Assembly (NCBI GenBank): GCA_963678705.1
Contig: OY783208.1
Span: forward strand, 21,788,207-21,852,206
Direction of reading: 5' to 3'
DNA from: Panorpa germanica
Lineage: Eukaryota > Arthropoda > Insecta > Mecoptera > Panorpidae
DNA length: 64,000 nucleotides
Each line of letters begins with the position of its first letter. Positions within the stretch are counted from its first letter, which is position 1. Under the pieces are notes generated by a model. It was given only the letters and a program-made list of their open reading frames with translations. It was not told where the DNA came from and ran no database searches. Positions 46,105-58,149 of the stretch are shown one piece after another. Made by a program: the position numbers and the translations under genes.

Positions 46105-47506
46105 TTATATGAATTGGACATCAAGAAGAGGATGAGAGCTTCCCGCCGGAACGTCCTGCGAAATGAAAAGTAAAATTAAAATTAATGCGTAATTGTAGAC
46201 GAAGTAAATAAACGACTGTCTTCGGACAACATCGGGTCCGGGTTTTGGAATTGAGAACATACAAAGATCTTTCTAGATTTGAACTCAAAGTAAATTGATT
46301 ACTAGGATGAGTTTATGGTTAAATACAAGCACATACCTCGGGGTCGAACATAACACCTGCTAGGGTTACATGCAGTACATCTCTTCTATTTCCTTGTTGC
46401 GTCAGCACTTCTTTTATTTCCGGTACCAGTTCTGCGGTTAGCGAACTTCCAGATAACTTTAAATGCTGAAAATAAAAATTCAGTTATTATTATGGTTTTA
46501 AAAAACTTTAAATAGTTGGAGTTCTGAAACTGACCTTCAAGATACTGGACCCGCGGATAAACGCAAGGATGTCTTCGTTCCCAAATAGTTGACAAAAGTC
46601 AAAATGTGCAGATGTCAAACTCCTACTTCTTGCCAACTCTCTCAAAATTACATCGTAATGGACAATGATGTATTGATAATAACAGGAAACTGTTATTTCT
46701 TTTAGTTTAGGGAGCGCTGCAATCGATACAAATAAATCTTCGCTGAGCTGAATATGATCGCCCCATATCTCGATTTTCTCGAGATTCGCGCACGTTTGTG
46801 GAATTGTAAGCACGTCTTCGGTTTGCCTGCCGCGTATGTCTAATAATGTCAGAGTTCTCAACTGGGTAAGGGGTTGTAAGAAGTCCAACGTCGTTAAATT
46901 CGTGAATTCATATTGGACAGTTACATTCTGCAAAGTTGGTGCAGCTTCTGCCATTTCCTCGAGGAGATTCGGTTGATAATCCACTGCCAGCGATTCCAAA
47001 TTCTAACCTCGAAGACACTCTATCAAGACATTTCTGTCTAATTGGGAACAAAAGTTGACATCCAAACGTTTAAGTTCGTTTGGTAAACTTCGTAAACAAC
47101 GTCCCGTTATACCACTCAATTGCAAAGTTACGTCTTCCAGTTCTGCATTGTTATGGAACAATTGTTGCAATCTTGTATCGTCTCCATGGTCTAGTTTGAA
47201 ATACTTCAGTCTTCTGTGTGTTTCAGCTATTCTGTCCAGAAGCGCGTCAAATGAGGGGCACTGACTGTATTCATATACAGCATGGATGCTTAAGCTTCTC
47301 AAGGAAATGCACAACGTTATATTTTCTATGAAAGCGTGTATCTCATTATTCATCATGTCATCGAAGTTTACTACGCGTTGCTTCTTCCAATACGCATCCA
47401 CAGCCTCCAGCCCCGGGAAAACTTTGCTAAAGCTCCGGACTTCTTCTTTGGTTAAGAAGGACAACACATGTTCTGCAGAATACGTGTCCAAATTTACAAT
47501 ATCCAT
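46105..47506 (-). pseudogene. F-box/LRR gene with a nonsense codon (W168 to stop), left arm copy
   Basis: On the minus strand the exons are 47506-46535, 46465-46337 and 46155-46105, the same lengths (972, 129, 51 bases) and phase 0 junctions as the intact paralogues. The start ATG at 47504-47506 has a strong GCCATGG context. The F-box (DTYSAEHVLSFLTKEEV ... VDAYW) and the LRR body are preserved. The only disablement I see is TGG to TAG at 47003-47005, where both other F-box copies read W168 in RGWNLESLAV. Everything downstream remains open, including C-terminal exons ending DVPAGSSHPLLDVQFI. It may be a very recent pseudogene, a read-through allele or a sequencing error. Acceptor for the first coding exon is at 47587/47588 and a shared 5' exon ends at 48865. 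Confidence 0.8.
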
Positions 47507-47929
47507 GGCAGCAGTTGTGAAAGATTTTGATGATGAAAGCAAGTTACTTCAATGGTACCGGTTGTTGGAATTTGATTGTTGATTCACCTAGAAACGAAAA
47601 CTACATTTTATTTAATAAATACAGAGATGTGCTCAAATGCTTTTCAAAAGTATTTAAATACTAAATACAAAATACGTATTTTAAAATTGCTTTTGAGAAA
47701 ATAGAATACTTTTTATGTTACTAATATAAATGTTATTTATGTCACGGATTTTAATACCTCTATTAGTTCAAACTATTTATCTTTCCATTTTTCGTCGTAA
47801 ATATTTAAAATTTAAGGGTTTGTTAGTAATTAAATGAATTTAAGGAATTTGTTACTTAATGTAATTACAGGTACCCGACCCTAAGTGATGTTTTGCTTTA
47901 AGTTTAAATTCTTACTATTCTACCTGTTT

Positions 47930-48610
47930 TAAATTGCTTTATATTTAACTCAGTCAATATTAAAATAATTATTCATATAAACTGACTTAAAAAGAAAAAA
48001 CTTTAAACAAGATATAATTTTTTTTTAATATTCAAAATTTATACGTTATTTAACAAACTTTTTTTTTAAATTTAAAAAAAAAATTCGATTTGTAAATAAA
48101 ATTTCAAAACTAAGCTATTTACAAAATTTCAACTTTCCAACAAAGTTTATACCATCAGAAAAAAACTTTCCCCGTGTCCCGAAGTAATATTTTGCAATTT
48201 TTATTTTATTTATTAATAATATACTCCATTATTATAAAATCCAAAATATGAACTTTGTTCAAAATTCCGTACCGGGCCAACTAATTTTCTCGCCCCTTTT
48301 TTCAATTTTTAATTATTGAAAAGTGTTAGCATTGAAGATGATAATTCATAATCAAATTTTAAGTTTCCAACTTTTCCGGAGTACCCTAAATTTCCTCAAA
48401 ATTCAAAATTTTGAATAAGCTGCAAAATAATGTGCACTATTTGCTGTATAACTGTTAATTTGTAAAAGATAGAAAGTTGAAATTTTGCATGTGTATTACG
48501 CTATTTAATTTTAACATATTTCAAAATTTAGAAATTCAAAAACCAATTAAAGGGGCGCTCAAGTTTTAGATTATGTAATAATTGAGTAATTTATTGATAA
48601 AAAGAAATTC
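47930..48610 (+). repeat. A/T-rich repeat family D, upstream of the F-box pseudogene
   Basis: It is a near copy of 54350-55050 and of 58150-58830 (inverted), consistent with duplication together with the F-box/LRR gene. Blocks include CAAAATTTCAACTTTCCAAC and AAAGGGGCGCTCAAG. Confidence 0.7.
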
Positions 48611-48864
48611 AAAATTAAGAAAGTACAATGTCACAAAGTGTGATAAGCATAGCGGAGGGGTAACGTAATTGGATCCCCCTGACAGCCCGTTAACTGATTT
48701 AATAAGTCCACGTATCAGCCTGTATGTTGTTTAATTTTAAAGGCACGGATCAGTTATTCACTAAAAGCTATTTAATAAAAAGGAACCACTAAAGAGCACA
48801 TGTCACTATAACACTATAAATAAAAGTGGAATATTTCAGGTTATGTATATAAAGTTTGACATAC

Positions 48865-48910
48865 CTTAGTCAGCTGAAGTCGTTGTTCACTCGGTGCTTG
48901 GAGTTAAACT
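48865..48910 (-). other. Putative 5' non-coding exon (3' end) of the F-box/LRR copy at 46105-47506
   Basis: It is the reverse complement of the CTAAG|GTATGT block conserved upstream of all four F-box/LRR copies; the donor begins at 48864 on the minus strand. It lies about 1.3 kb upstream of the coding-exon acceptor. The upper boundary is unknown. Confidence 0.45.
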
Positions 48911-49176
48911 GAAATACCTCTACCTATACAAATACAGGTAGAAAATCGGCCGTATTGGAATAAATCAGAGATAATTTGTTAATGTATTTAAGGATGTATG
49001 AGCGAGGGCGTAATGTAATATTGAGTTTTGAAGGGTAAGGATAGGTATGAGCATTTGCGGGGTGAAGGAAAGTAAATTATCACGTGACGTGAATTTTACA
49101 TTTGGCAACACAGTTTTTTTGTTTATTTTTTTCCATGTGACATTTGAATAAATTTAAGTTTTTGACATTTAAAAAT

Positions 49177-49178
<2 letters not shown>

Positions 49179-49210
<32 letters not shown>

Positions 49211-49231
49211 ATATATATATATATATATATA
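49179..49231. repeat. TA dinucleotide microsatellite
   Basis: It is a run of about 50 bases of alternating A/T interrupted once by CCT, flanking the Tc1/mariner-type element, whose target is TA. Confidence 0.9.
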
Positions 49232-51035
49232 CAGGGTGTCCCAAAATTCAACGATAAGCCGGCACCAAAAGGTGGTCCTGCTCATGACTACACAAGAAAA
49301 AGAGAAAAAAAAATTTTATCTCATTTTGTTTAGGAACTAGAACAAAAAATACATTTTTTTCGAAAATTTAAACACCTTAAGATGTTTTTAACTACCATGA
49401 TCACAATTTTCCAAATATTTCTGATTTTCTTTTTGTACCGGCAACCTAAATAACACTGCTATCCATCACAACCATTAAAACTACCAGAATGCTAGTAGTT
49501 TTTACACAAAATTTAATCGAAATTATTTTTTTCCCTAAAATTTTTAAAGATTTTTACTTTCAGTCAACTTTAACACATCGTGGTGTAAAAAAAAAGTATG
49601 AACACTACTATGGCAAGCTTTTTTAAAAATTGGCGCAACTCTTCAAGATTCAACTCTTCAAAATGGTATAATACTCTAGAAAAACTAGCAATAAAAGAAA
49701 ATTATGCATACTATTTCTAAACAAGAACCAAATTTCATAAATTGTTGTTGTTGATATTTAAATCTTTTACAATACCCAAAATTTATAAATTTATTGCATT
49801 ATTTACATTATAGTAAATGTTCGCATTTTGCCGTGTTATGCTGCAAAAGCTCAGGGAAGATCCCCAATTCTTAGGTAAAACTCTATAGTCGGATGAAACA
49901 ACCTGCAAGAAAGATGGCTATTTAAATCTTCATAACCTACATAGCTGGAGCAATGAAAATCCGCACCTAATGAGACTAGACAAATCCCAATATCAATTCA
50001 TCATTAACCTATGGACGGGCATATTAAAAGGAAAAGTGCTTGGGCCCTTTGAGGTACAAAGAAATTAGATGGCAATAGTTATTTGAACTTTTTACAAAAT
50101 GACTTGTCAGAATTATAAGAAGACGTGCCCATAAGTGATTTACAAAATATTCGGTAGCAAAATGATGGTTGCCCAACTCACTATGATCGTCCTGTGTGAG
50201 AATACTTAAACGAAGAGTATCCAGGGCGTTGGATTGGACGACTTGGTCCTATTTTATGGCCACCCCATTCACCCGATTTATTCAAGAGTTTATTCAAAAC
50301 CCGTAGCAACATCATATGAAAGGTAAACGATTTGCTCGACGAATAAAAATTTAAGGCGATGTCGTGCCTGTATTTAAGCTGGTGGCAAACATTTTGAACA
50401 TTTACTATAATGTAAATAAACTATAAAATTTATAAAATAAATGAAAAATTGTTTGTACCATTTTTTTAAATTCATTCAACAATAAAAAATCTCTTTTGGG
50501 TATGGTAAAAGATTTAAATATCAACAACAACAATTTATGAAACAGGGTTCTTGTTTAGAAATAGTATGCATAATTTTTTTTTATCGCTAGTTTTCCTGAA
50601 GTAGTATACCATTTTCGAATCTTGAAGAGTTGCGCCAATTTTTAAAAAAAACTTGCCACAGTAGTGTTCATACTTTTTTTTTACACCACGCTGAGTTAAA
50701 GTTGACTGAAAGTAAAAATCTTTAAAAATTTTAGGGAGAAAAATAATTTCGATTAAATTTTGTGTAAAAACTACTAGCATTCTGGGAGTTATGGTTGTGA
50801 TGGATAGCATTGTTATTTAGGTTCCCGATACAAAAAAAAAATCAGAAATATTTGAAAAATTGTGGTCATGGTAGTTAAAAACATCTTAAGGTGTTTAAAT
50901 TTTCGAAAAAAAAAATATTTTTTGTTCTAATTCCTAAACAAAATGAAATAAAAATTTTTTTTCTTTTTTTCTTGTGTAGTCATGAGCAGGACCACCTTCT
51001 GGTGCCGGCTTTTCGTTGAATTTTGGGACACCCTG
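49232..51035 (+). mobile_element. Tc1/mariner (IS630-type) element with about 600-bp inverted repeats
   Basis: It starts CAGGGTGTCCCAAAATTC and ends GAATTTTGGGACACCCTG, with TA on both sides. The inverted repeats extend through GGTGGTCCTGCTCATGAC, AACATCTTAAGGTG (or complement), TATTTAAATCTTTT and on to about 49822 and 50395. The centre holds a decayed transposase. It interrupts the left arm of the inverted duplication only. Confidence 0.9.
49820..50410 (+). pseudogene. Decayed Tc1/mariner-type DDE transposase
   Basis: In broken frames it reads FCRVMLQKLREDPQF, SDETTCKKDGYLNLHN, WSNENPH, LWTGILKGKVLGPFE, QNDGCPTHYDRPV, EYLNEEYPGRWIGRLGPI, WPPHSPDL and GGKHFEHLL. The D of SDE, the D of QNDG and the D of SPDL are the catalytic positions expected of this family. 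Multiple stops and shifts disable it, and the N-terminal helix-turn-helix region is missing. The 3' end of the coding region overlaps the start of the inverted repeat. Confidence 0.85.
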
Positions 51036-51047
51036 TATATATATCAT

Positions 51048-51290
51048 GAAATTAAAAAATGGTCTGATTTGAATCATGCTACATTTGATTACATTTTGCC
51101 ATCAGTAGCAGAGTGGATTAGACATTGGAATTGAATTTGTTGATCAACCATTTCCTAAAAGTTCAATTGCGATTAATAATGCAGCAGCAGTTGTGTTATT
51201 TGATTAGGAAATCACCGGTTTTGGAAAAGCCAGTAAAACAATTTAAACTGCAGCAAAATACAACGACTCATAATATTGGGACTGTACCTT
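51048..51290 (+). repeat. Flanking block of the F-box/LRR duplication unit (copy in left arm)
   Basis: It begins AAATTAAAAAATGGTCTG and includes TGCAGCAGCAGTTGTGTTA. The same block is at 55565-55795 and inverted at 57411-57640. It was joined to 49135 before the Tc1/mariner insertion. Confidence 0.75.
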
Positions 51291-51934
51291 TGAAAATGAA
51301 TTTTTCAATTCCCTATTAAACTGCTTTTTGCTTGTTAAAATGATTTTTTTTATGCATATAATAGTTTAATAAATGAAAAATTACCTATAATTAATATCAA
51401 ATTTATATTAATTCAATTTAAATATTTTGAAAAAGAAATAATAAATTTGGCAACGCTGTAAATTTACGTGTGTTGACGCATGCGTGATTTGATTCTTTGA
51501 CCAATAAATTGTTATATTTTATAAAATATTTATTCCGATTTTGAACTTCCCGCTCAAATTGGGATTTGCAACGTTGTCGGCTTATAACCTACACTTACTG
51601 TTTCCTAAAGGTTTTATTTAAATATTTTCGTATATAGGTATCCTTTTGATAATTTTCTTTTTGCAATAGTTACAGAAAAGATTATTTTATATACACCTAG
51701 TTTTTGAAAGCCGTGTCACCATTTTTTCATAGTTAAAAGTTATATTATGTGGTGAAATTGAGCTAAAAATTATGATTTGTATGGAAAATGACTATTTTTA
51801 ATCATGTATAAAAAGAAAACTATGAACCCTAGGTCTCTAAAATTTTGAGACAGCATGTATTTTAACTATTTGTATTGACCCTCCAAATTTCACAACGTTT
51901 TCATCATTTACGTTAACGTCCTGTACCTCCTTAA
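51280..51934 (+). mobile_element. MITE family B, left-truncated (left arm)
   Basis: It ends CGTCCTGTACCTCCTTAA. The inverted partner is at 56753-57411. Confidence 0.8.
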
Positions 51935-52316
51935 AGAGGTAAAAATCTACAAAAAATAACTTTACTTCAAATTGATACATATTCGTCAATTTTTGGATAT
52001 TTAATAAAATAAAGACGCCAATATACGTTTAATAACCAATATTTCAATAAAGAATTAAAAAATCGACCCCTAAAATGAGTTCATTAGCCAATTGGAATAA
52101 ATCCGCGTACTGAAGTCCCAATAAATCCGCGTACTGAAGTCCCATGGCGGATTAAATAAGGTCCAAATATTTCACAAAAATTGTTTTAATTAAAAAAACA
52201 TTGTTATAACAATTCAATAATTTATTCGTTCAAAATTAAAACATATTTAACAATTAACAACAGAGATGACTAAATATAATAGAAATATAAATGTACAGTG
52301 TTGGAAATAACATGAT

Positions 52317-53718
52317 TTATTTAAAATGGATATGCAGAAGAGGATGAGAGCTTCCTGCCGGAACGTCCTGCGAAATGAAAAGTAAAATTAAAATTAATGC
52401 GTAATTGTAGACGAAGTAAATAAACGACTGTCTTCGGACAACATCGGGTCAGGGTATTGGAATTGAGGACATACAAAGAACTTTCTAGATTTGAACTCAA
52501 ATTAAATTGATTACTAGGATGAGTTTATGGTTAAATACAAGCACATACCTCGGGGTCGAACATAACACCTGCTAGGGTTACATGCAGTACATCTCTTCTA
52601 TTTCCTTGTTGCGTCAGCACTTCTTTTATTTCCGGTACCAGTTCTGCGGTTAGCGAATTTCCAGATAACTTTAAATGCTGAAAATAAAAATTCAGTTATT
52701 ATTATGGTTTTAAAAAACTTTAAATAGTTGGGGTTCTGAAACTGACCGTCAAGATACTGGATCCGCGGATAAACGCAAGGATGTCTTCGTTCTCAAATAG
52801 ATAACAAAAGTCAAAATGTGCGGATGTCAAACTCCTACTTCTTGCCAACTCTCTCAAAATTACATCGTAATGGACAATGAGGTCATGATAATAACAGGTA
52901 ACTGTTATTTCTTTTAGTTTAGGAAGCGCTGCAATCGATACAAATAAATCTTCGCTGAGCTGAATATGATCGCCCTTTATCTCGATTTTCTCGAGATTCG
53001 CGCACGTTTGTGGAATTGTAAGCGCGTCTTCGGTTTGCCTGCCACTTATTTCTAATAACGTCAGAGTTCTCAACTGGGTAAGGGGTTGTAAGAATTCCAA
53101 CGTCATTAAATTCGTGTATGCATATTGCACTGTTACATTCTGTAAAGTTGGTGCAGCTACTGCAATTTCCTTGAGGAGATTCGGTTGATAATCCACTGCC
53201 AGCGATTCCAAATTCCAACCTCGAAGACACTCTATCAAGACATTTCTGTCTAATTGGGAACAAATTCTGACATCCAGACGTTTCAGATCTTTTGGTAAAT
53301 TTCTTAAACAAGTTCCCGTTATACTACTGATCTGTAAAGTTACGTCTTCCAGTTCTGTATTGTTATGGAACAATTGTTGCAACCTGGTATCGTCTACATG
53401 GATTACTTTGAAATACTTTAGTCTTCTTTGTGTTTCAGCTATTTTGTCCAGGAGCACGTCAAATGAGGGGCACTGACTGTAGTTATATAAATCGTTGATG
53501 CATAAGCTTCTCAAGGAAATGCACAACGTTATATTTTCTATGAAAGCTTGTACCTCACCACGCATCATGTCGTCGAAGTTTACCACGCGGAGCTTCTTCC
53601 AATACGCATCCACAGCCTCCAGCCCCGGGATAGCTTTGCTAAAGCTCCAGACATCTTCTTTGGTTAAGAAGGACAACACGTGTCCGGTAGAATACGTGTC
53701 CAAATTTACGATATCCAT
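52317..53718 (-). CDS. F-box/LRR protein, 3 coding exons, about 383 aa
   Basis: On the minus strand the exons are 53718-52747, 52677-52549 and 52367-52317, all phase 0 (972, 129, 51 bases). The first donor is GTCAGT, the second GTATGT. The start has a GCCATGG context. Residues 4-45 form an F-box-like motif (LDTYSTGHVLSFLTKEDV ... IPGLEAVDAYWKK), which in other proteins binds SKP1 in SCF ubiquitin ligases. About 250 residues of degenerate leucine-rich repeats follow as the probable substrate-binding surface. The short C-terminal exons give HLKLSGNSLTAELVPEIKE and a DVPAGSSHPLLH-type ending. This copy is more diverged from the other two F-box copies than they are from each other (MMRGEVQ against MMNNEIH). 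Acceptor for the coding exon is at 53799/53800 and the shared 5' exon ends at 55303. No SIAH-like partner adjoins it. Confidence 0.87.
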
Positions 53719-54349
53719 GGCAGCAGTTGTAGAAGATTTTAATGAAGAAAGCAAAATATTTCAATGGTACCGGTTGTTGGAATTTGATTGTTGATTCACC
53801 TAGAAACGAAAACTACATTTTATTTAATAAATACAGAGATGTGCTCAAATGCTTTTCAAAAGTATTTAAATACAAAATGCAAAATACGTATTTTAAAAAT
53901 ACTTTTGAGAAAATAGAATACTTTTTATGTTACTAATATAAATGTTATTTATGTCACGGATTTTAATACGACTATTTGTTTAAACAATTTATCTTTAAAT
54001 TTTTCGTCGATGAGGTCTCGTCACACTTTGTGGAGAGCCCCCCTTGCTATATTATTTATAATATTCCAGGTGTGTATTTATTATAATCTAATATTCCTAA
54101 CATCGTCTACTCCGTCATAAAGCGACGTATGTATTTGTTCAAGTCGTACAAATGTGTACCCTAAATATTAAAATAATTTTTTATATAAACTGACTATAAT
54201 AAAATATTTCTTTCAACAAAATATAATTTTTGTTAATATTTAAAATTTATGCGTTTGTTTACCTTTAAAGGAATTTAAGGAATTTGTTACTTAATGTAAT
54301 TACAGGTACCCGACCCTAAATGTAGTTTTGCTTTAAGTTTAAATTCTTA

Positions 54350-55050
54350 CTATTCTACCTGTTTTAAATTGCTTTATATTTAACTCAGTCAATATTAAAA
54401 TAATTATTCATATAAACTGACTTAAAAAGAAAAAACTTTAAACAAGATATAATTTTTTTTTAATATTCAAAATTTATACGTTATTTAACAAACTTTTTTT
54501 TTAAATTTAAAAAAAAAATTCGATTTGTAAATAAAATTTCAAAACTAAGCTATTTACAAAATTTCAACTTGCTAACAAAGTTTATACCATCAGAAGAAAA
54601 CTTTCGCCGTGTCCCGAAGTAATATTTTGCAATTTTTTATATTTTTTATTAATAATATACTCCATTATTATAAAATCCAAAATATGAACTTTGTTCAAAA
54701 TTCCGTACCAGGCCAACTAATTTTCTCGCCCCTTTTTTCAATTTTTAATTATTGAAAAGTGTTAGCATTGAAGATGATAATTCATAATCAAATTTCAAGT
54801 TTCTATCTTTTCCGGAGTACCCTAAATTTCCTCAAAACCCAAAATTTTGAATAAACTGCAAAAAATGTGCACTATTTGCTGTATAACTGTTAATTTGTAA
54901 AAGATAGAAAGTTGAAATTTTGCATGTGTATTACGCTATTTAATTTTAACATATTTCAAAATTTAGAAATTCAAAAACCAATTAAAGGGGCGCTCAAGTT
55001 TTAGATTATGTAATAATTGAGTAATTTATTGATAAAAAGAAATTGAAAAT
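54350..55050 (+). repeat. A/T-rich repeat family D upstream of the central F-box/LRR gene
   Basis: It is nearly identical to 47930-48610 in sequence and in position relative to the F-box/LRR gene. Confidence 0.7.
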
Positions 55051-55302
55051 TAAGAAATTACAATGTCACAAAGTGTGATAAGCATAGCGGAGAAGTAACG
55101 TAATTTATGGATCCCCCTGACAGCCCGTTAACTGATATAATTAATCCATGTATCAGCCTGTATGTTGTTTAATTTTAAAGGCACGGATCAGTAATTCACA
55201 AAAAGCTATTTAATAAAAAGGAACCACTAAAAAGCACATGTCACTATAACACTATAAATAAAAGTGGAATATTTAAGGTTATGTATATAAAGTTTGACAT
55301 AC

Positions 55303-55350
55303 CTTAGTCAGTTGAAGTCGTCCTGTTCACTCGGTGCTTGGAGTTAAAGT
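55303..55350 (-). other. Putative 5' non-coding exon (3' end) of the F-box/LRR gene at 52317-53718
   Basis: It is the reverse complement of the CTAAG|GTATGT block; the donor begins at 55302. It lies 1.5 kb upstream of the coding-exon acceptor at 53799/53800, as in the sister copies. Confidence 0.45.
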
Positions 55351-55799
55351 GAAATACCTCTAGCTACACAAATACAGGTAGAATATCGGCCATATTGAAA
55401 TGAATCAGAGATATTTTGTTAATGTATGAGTGAGGGTGTGGTGTAATATTGAGTTTTGAAGGGTGGGGATAGGTTTGAGCATTTGCGGGGTGAAGGAAAG
55501 TAAATTATCACGTGACGTGAATTTTACATTTGGCAACACAGTTTTTTTGTTTATTTTTTTCTATATGAAATTAAAAAATGGTCTGATTTGAATCATGCTA
55601 CATTTGATTACATTTTGTCATCAGTAGCAGAGTGGATTAGACATTGGAATTGAATTTGTTGATCAACCATTTCCGAAAAGTTAAATTGCGATTAATAATG
55701 CAGCAGCAGTTGTGTTCTTTGATTAGGAAATCACCGGTTTTGGATAAGCCAGTGAAACAATTCATATTGCAGCAAAATACAACGACTCATAATATAATG

Positions 55800-56603
55800 T
55801 TTTTATTCTGCTGACAACAAGTTCTCTACCTGTCACAGATTTTGTGTTAGTGTTAGAATTTTTTCATAATAATATTCTTTCTTTTTCCAACATCATTCAT
55901 TAAGTATTTCTGTTTCTTTCCCACATGGATATATTTTTTTTAAGTTAACTTTCATCTCATTTATTCCAAAGTGAGAGAGAAACGGGATGCGGTTAGACAA
56001 GTAAAATATATTTTTCACCGTTACACTTGTATACTTGTATAGTATTTTGTTCAGTACAGTATGTTTAAAGTATATGCTATCCTTTTTCAACAAATATTTC
56101 TTTAATTGTAATAGACAGACGCTATCTCCCTCAATCCCCGAATATAATGTATATAAACGAAGATAGTATTTAGCGATGGTAAGACAGAGGTTTTAAACCT
56201 AATGCAGACCTGCCGATCGTGGATTTTTGAATCACCAAAACAATGTAAAAAACTAATATAACGAGTATTGTTGAAGATGAATAATATTCATTAAAAAAAT
56301 CACGATCCGTACTAAAGATTACATCTATTTATTTCTTCATTTAAATATTTATATTTTGCAGACATTAAAATGTAGAATTCAATTAAGTTTTATACCCCTG
56401 CTAGTTTTAAGTTTATAACTCCGGTCATAAATCATAAACCTACTCCGCTTTTAATTCAGCAGGGAACCGTCGTTGCAATGTCTGTAGCTCATAAAAAGGA
56501 CCTTTCCTATGAACGACTGAATAGAAAACGAACACGTTCCAGACAAAAAACTCATGATATGTAATGGAAATTAAGTAGAATTTACTCCAAAATGTTTACT
56601 GGG
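55800..56603 (-). mobile_element. Family C element, one end truncated
   Basis: It ends ACTCCAAAATGTTTACTGGG at 56603. The left terminus is missing at the junction with the duplication-unit block near 55797. Confidence 0.75.
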
Positions 56604-56752
56604 TTAAGACCATTTCCCGTCATGTTCACATATTCTTTATTGAAATATTGGTTATTTAACGTATATTGGCGTCTTTATTTTATTAAATATCCAAAAATTG
56701 ACGAATATGTATCTATTTGAAGTAAAGTTATTTTTTGTAGATTTTTACCTCT

Positions 56753-57411
56753 TTAAGGAGGTATAGGACGTAAACATAAATGATGAAAACGTTGTGAAAT
56801 TTGGAGGGTCGATACAAATAGTTAAAATACGTGCTGTCTCAAAATTTTAGAGCCTTAGGGTTCATAGTTTTCTTTTTATACATGATTAAAAATAGTCATT
56901 TTCAATACAAATCATAATGTTTAGCTCAATTTCACCACATAATATAACTTTTAACTATAAAAAAATGGTGACACGACTTTCAAAAACTAGGTGTATATAA
57001 AATAATCTTTTCTGTAACTATTGCAAAAAGAAAATTATCAAAATTATACCTATATACGAAAATATTTAAATAAAACCTTTAAGAAACAGTAAGTGTAGGT
57101 TATAAACCGACAACGTTGCAAATCCCAATTTGAGCGGGAAGTTCAAAATCGGAATAAATATTTTATAAAATATTACAATTTATTGGTCAAAGAATCAAAT
57201 CACACATGCGTCAACACACGTAAATTTACAGCGTTGCCAAATTTATTATACCTTTTTCAAAATATTTAAATTGAATTAATATAAATTTGATATTAATTAT
57301 AGGTAATTTTTCATTTATTAAACTATTATATGCATAAAAAAATCATTTTAACAAGCAAAAAGCAGTTTAATAGGGAATTGAAAAATTCATTTTCAAAGGT
57401 ACAGTCCCAAT
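56753..57411 (-). mobile_element. MITE family B, inverted partner (right arm)
   Basis: It starts TTAAGGAGGTATAGGACGT and continues in reverse through TAGGGTTCATAGTTTTC to GGTACAGTCCCAAT. Confidence 0.8.
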
Positions 57412-57854
57412 ATTATGAGTCGTTGTATTTTGCTGCAATTTAAATGTTTTTACTGGCTTTTCCAAAACCGGTGATTTCCTAATCAAATAACACAACTGCT
57501 GCTGCATTATTAATCGCAATTGAACTTTTCGGAAATCGTTGATCAACAAATTCAATTCCAATGTCTAATCCACTCTGCTACTGATGACAAAATGTAACAA
57601 ATGTAGCATGATTCAAATCAGACCATTTTTTAATCTCATATAGAAAAAAATAAACAAAAAAACTGTGTTGCCAAATGTAAAATTCACGTCACGTGATAAT
57701 TTTCTTTCCTTCACCCCGCAAATGCTCAAACCTATCCCCACCCTTCAAAACTCTCTATTACACCACACCCTCACTCATACATTAACAAAATATCTCTGAT
57801 TCATTTCAATATGGCCGATATTCTACCTGTATTTGTGTAGCTAGAGGTATTTCA

Positions 57855-57901
57855 CTTTAACTCCAAGCACCGAGTGAACAGGACGACTTCAACTGACTAA
57901 G
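57855..57901 (+). other. Putative 5' non-coding exon (3' end) of the F-box/LRR gene at 59477-60878
   Basis: The sequence ends ACTTCAACTGACTAAG at 57901, followed by a GTATGT donor at 57902. The acceptor for the coding exon is TTTCTAG ending at 59395. The block is conserved in the other three copies, which supports an untranslated first exon or a conserved promoter-proximal element. The 5' boundary is not visible. Confidence 0.48.
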
Positions 57902-58149
57902 GTATGTCAAACTTTATATACATAACCTCAAATATTCCACTTTTATTTATAGTGTTATAGTGACATGTGCTCTTTAGTGGTTCCTTTTTATTAAATAGCT
58001 TTTTGTGAATTACTGATCCGTGACTTTAAAATTAAACAACATACAGGCTGACACGTGGATTAATTATATCAGTTAACGGGCTGTCAGGGGGATCCATAAA
58101 TAACGTTACCCCTTCGACATGCTTATTATTATTGTGAATTTCAATGAGT

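Noticed and set aside
49179..49231. Possible replication origin or telomeric tract in the TA run
   Set aside because: A plain microsatellite next to a TA-targeting transposon explains it.
51125..51319. 64-codon frame also seen at 57367-57561
   Set aside because: It spans the junction of a duplication-unit block and a MITE; similarity is due to duplication.
52919..53311. 130-codon second frame within the F-box/LRR gene
   Set aside because: Alternative frame of a well-supported gene; the broken equivalents in the sister copies show no constraint.
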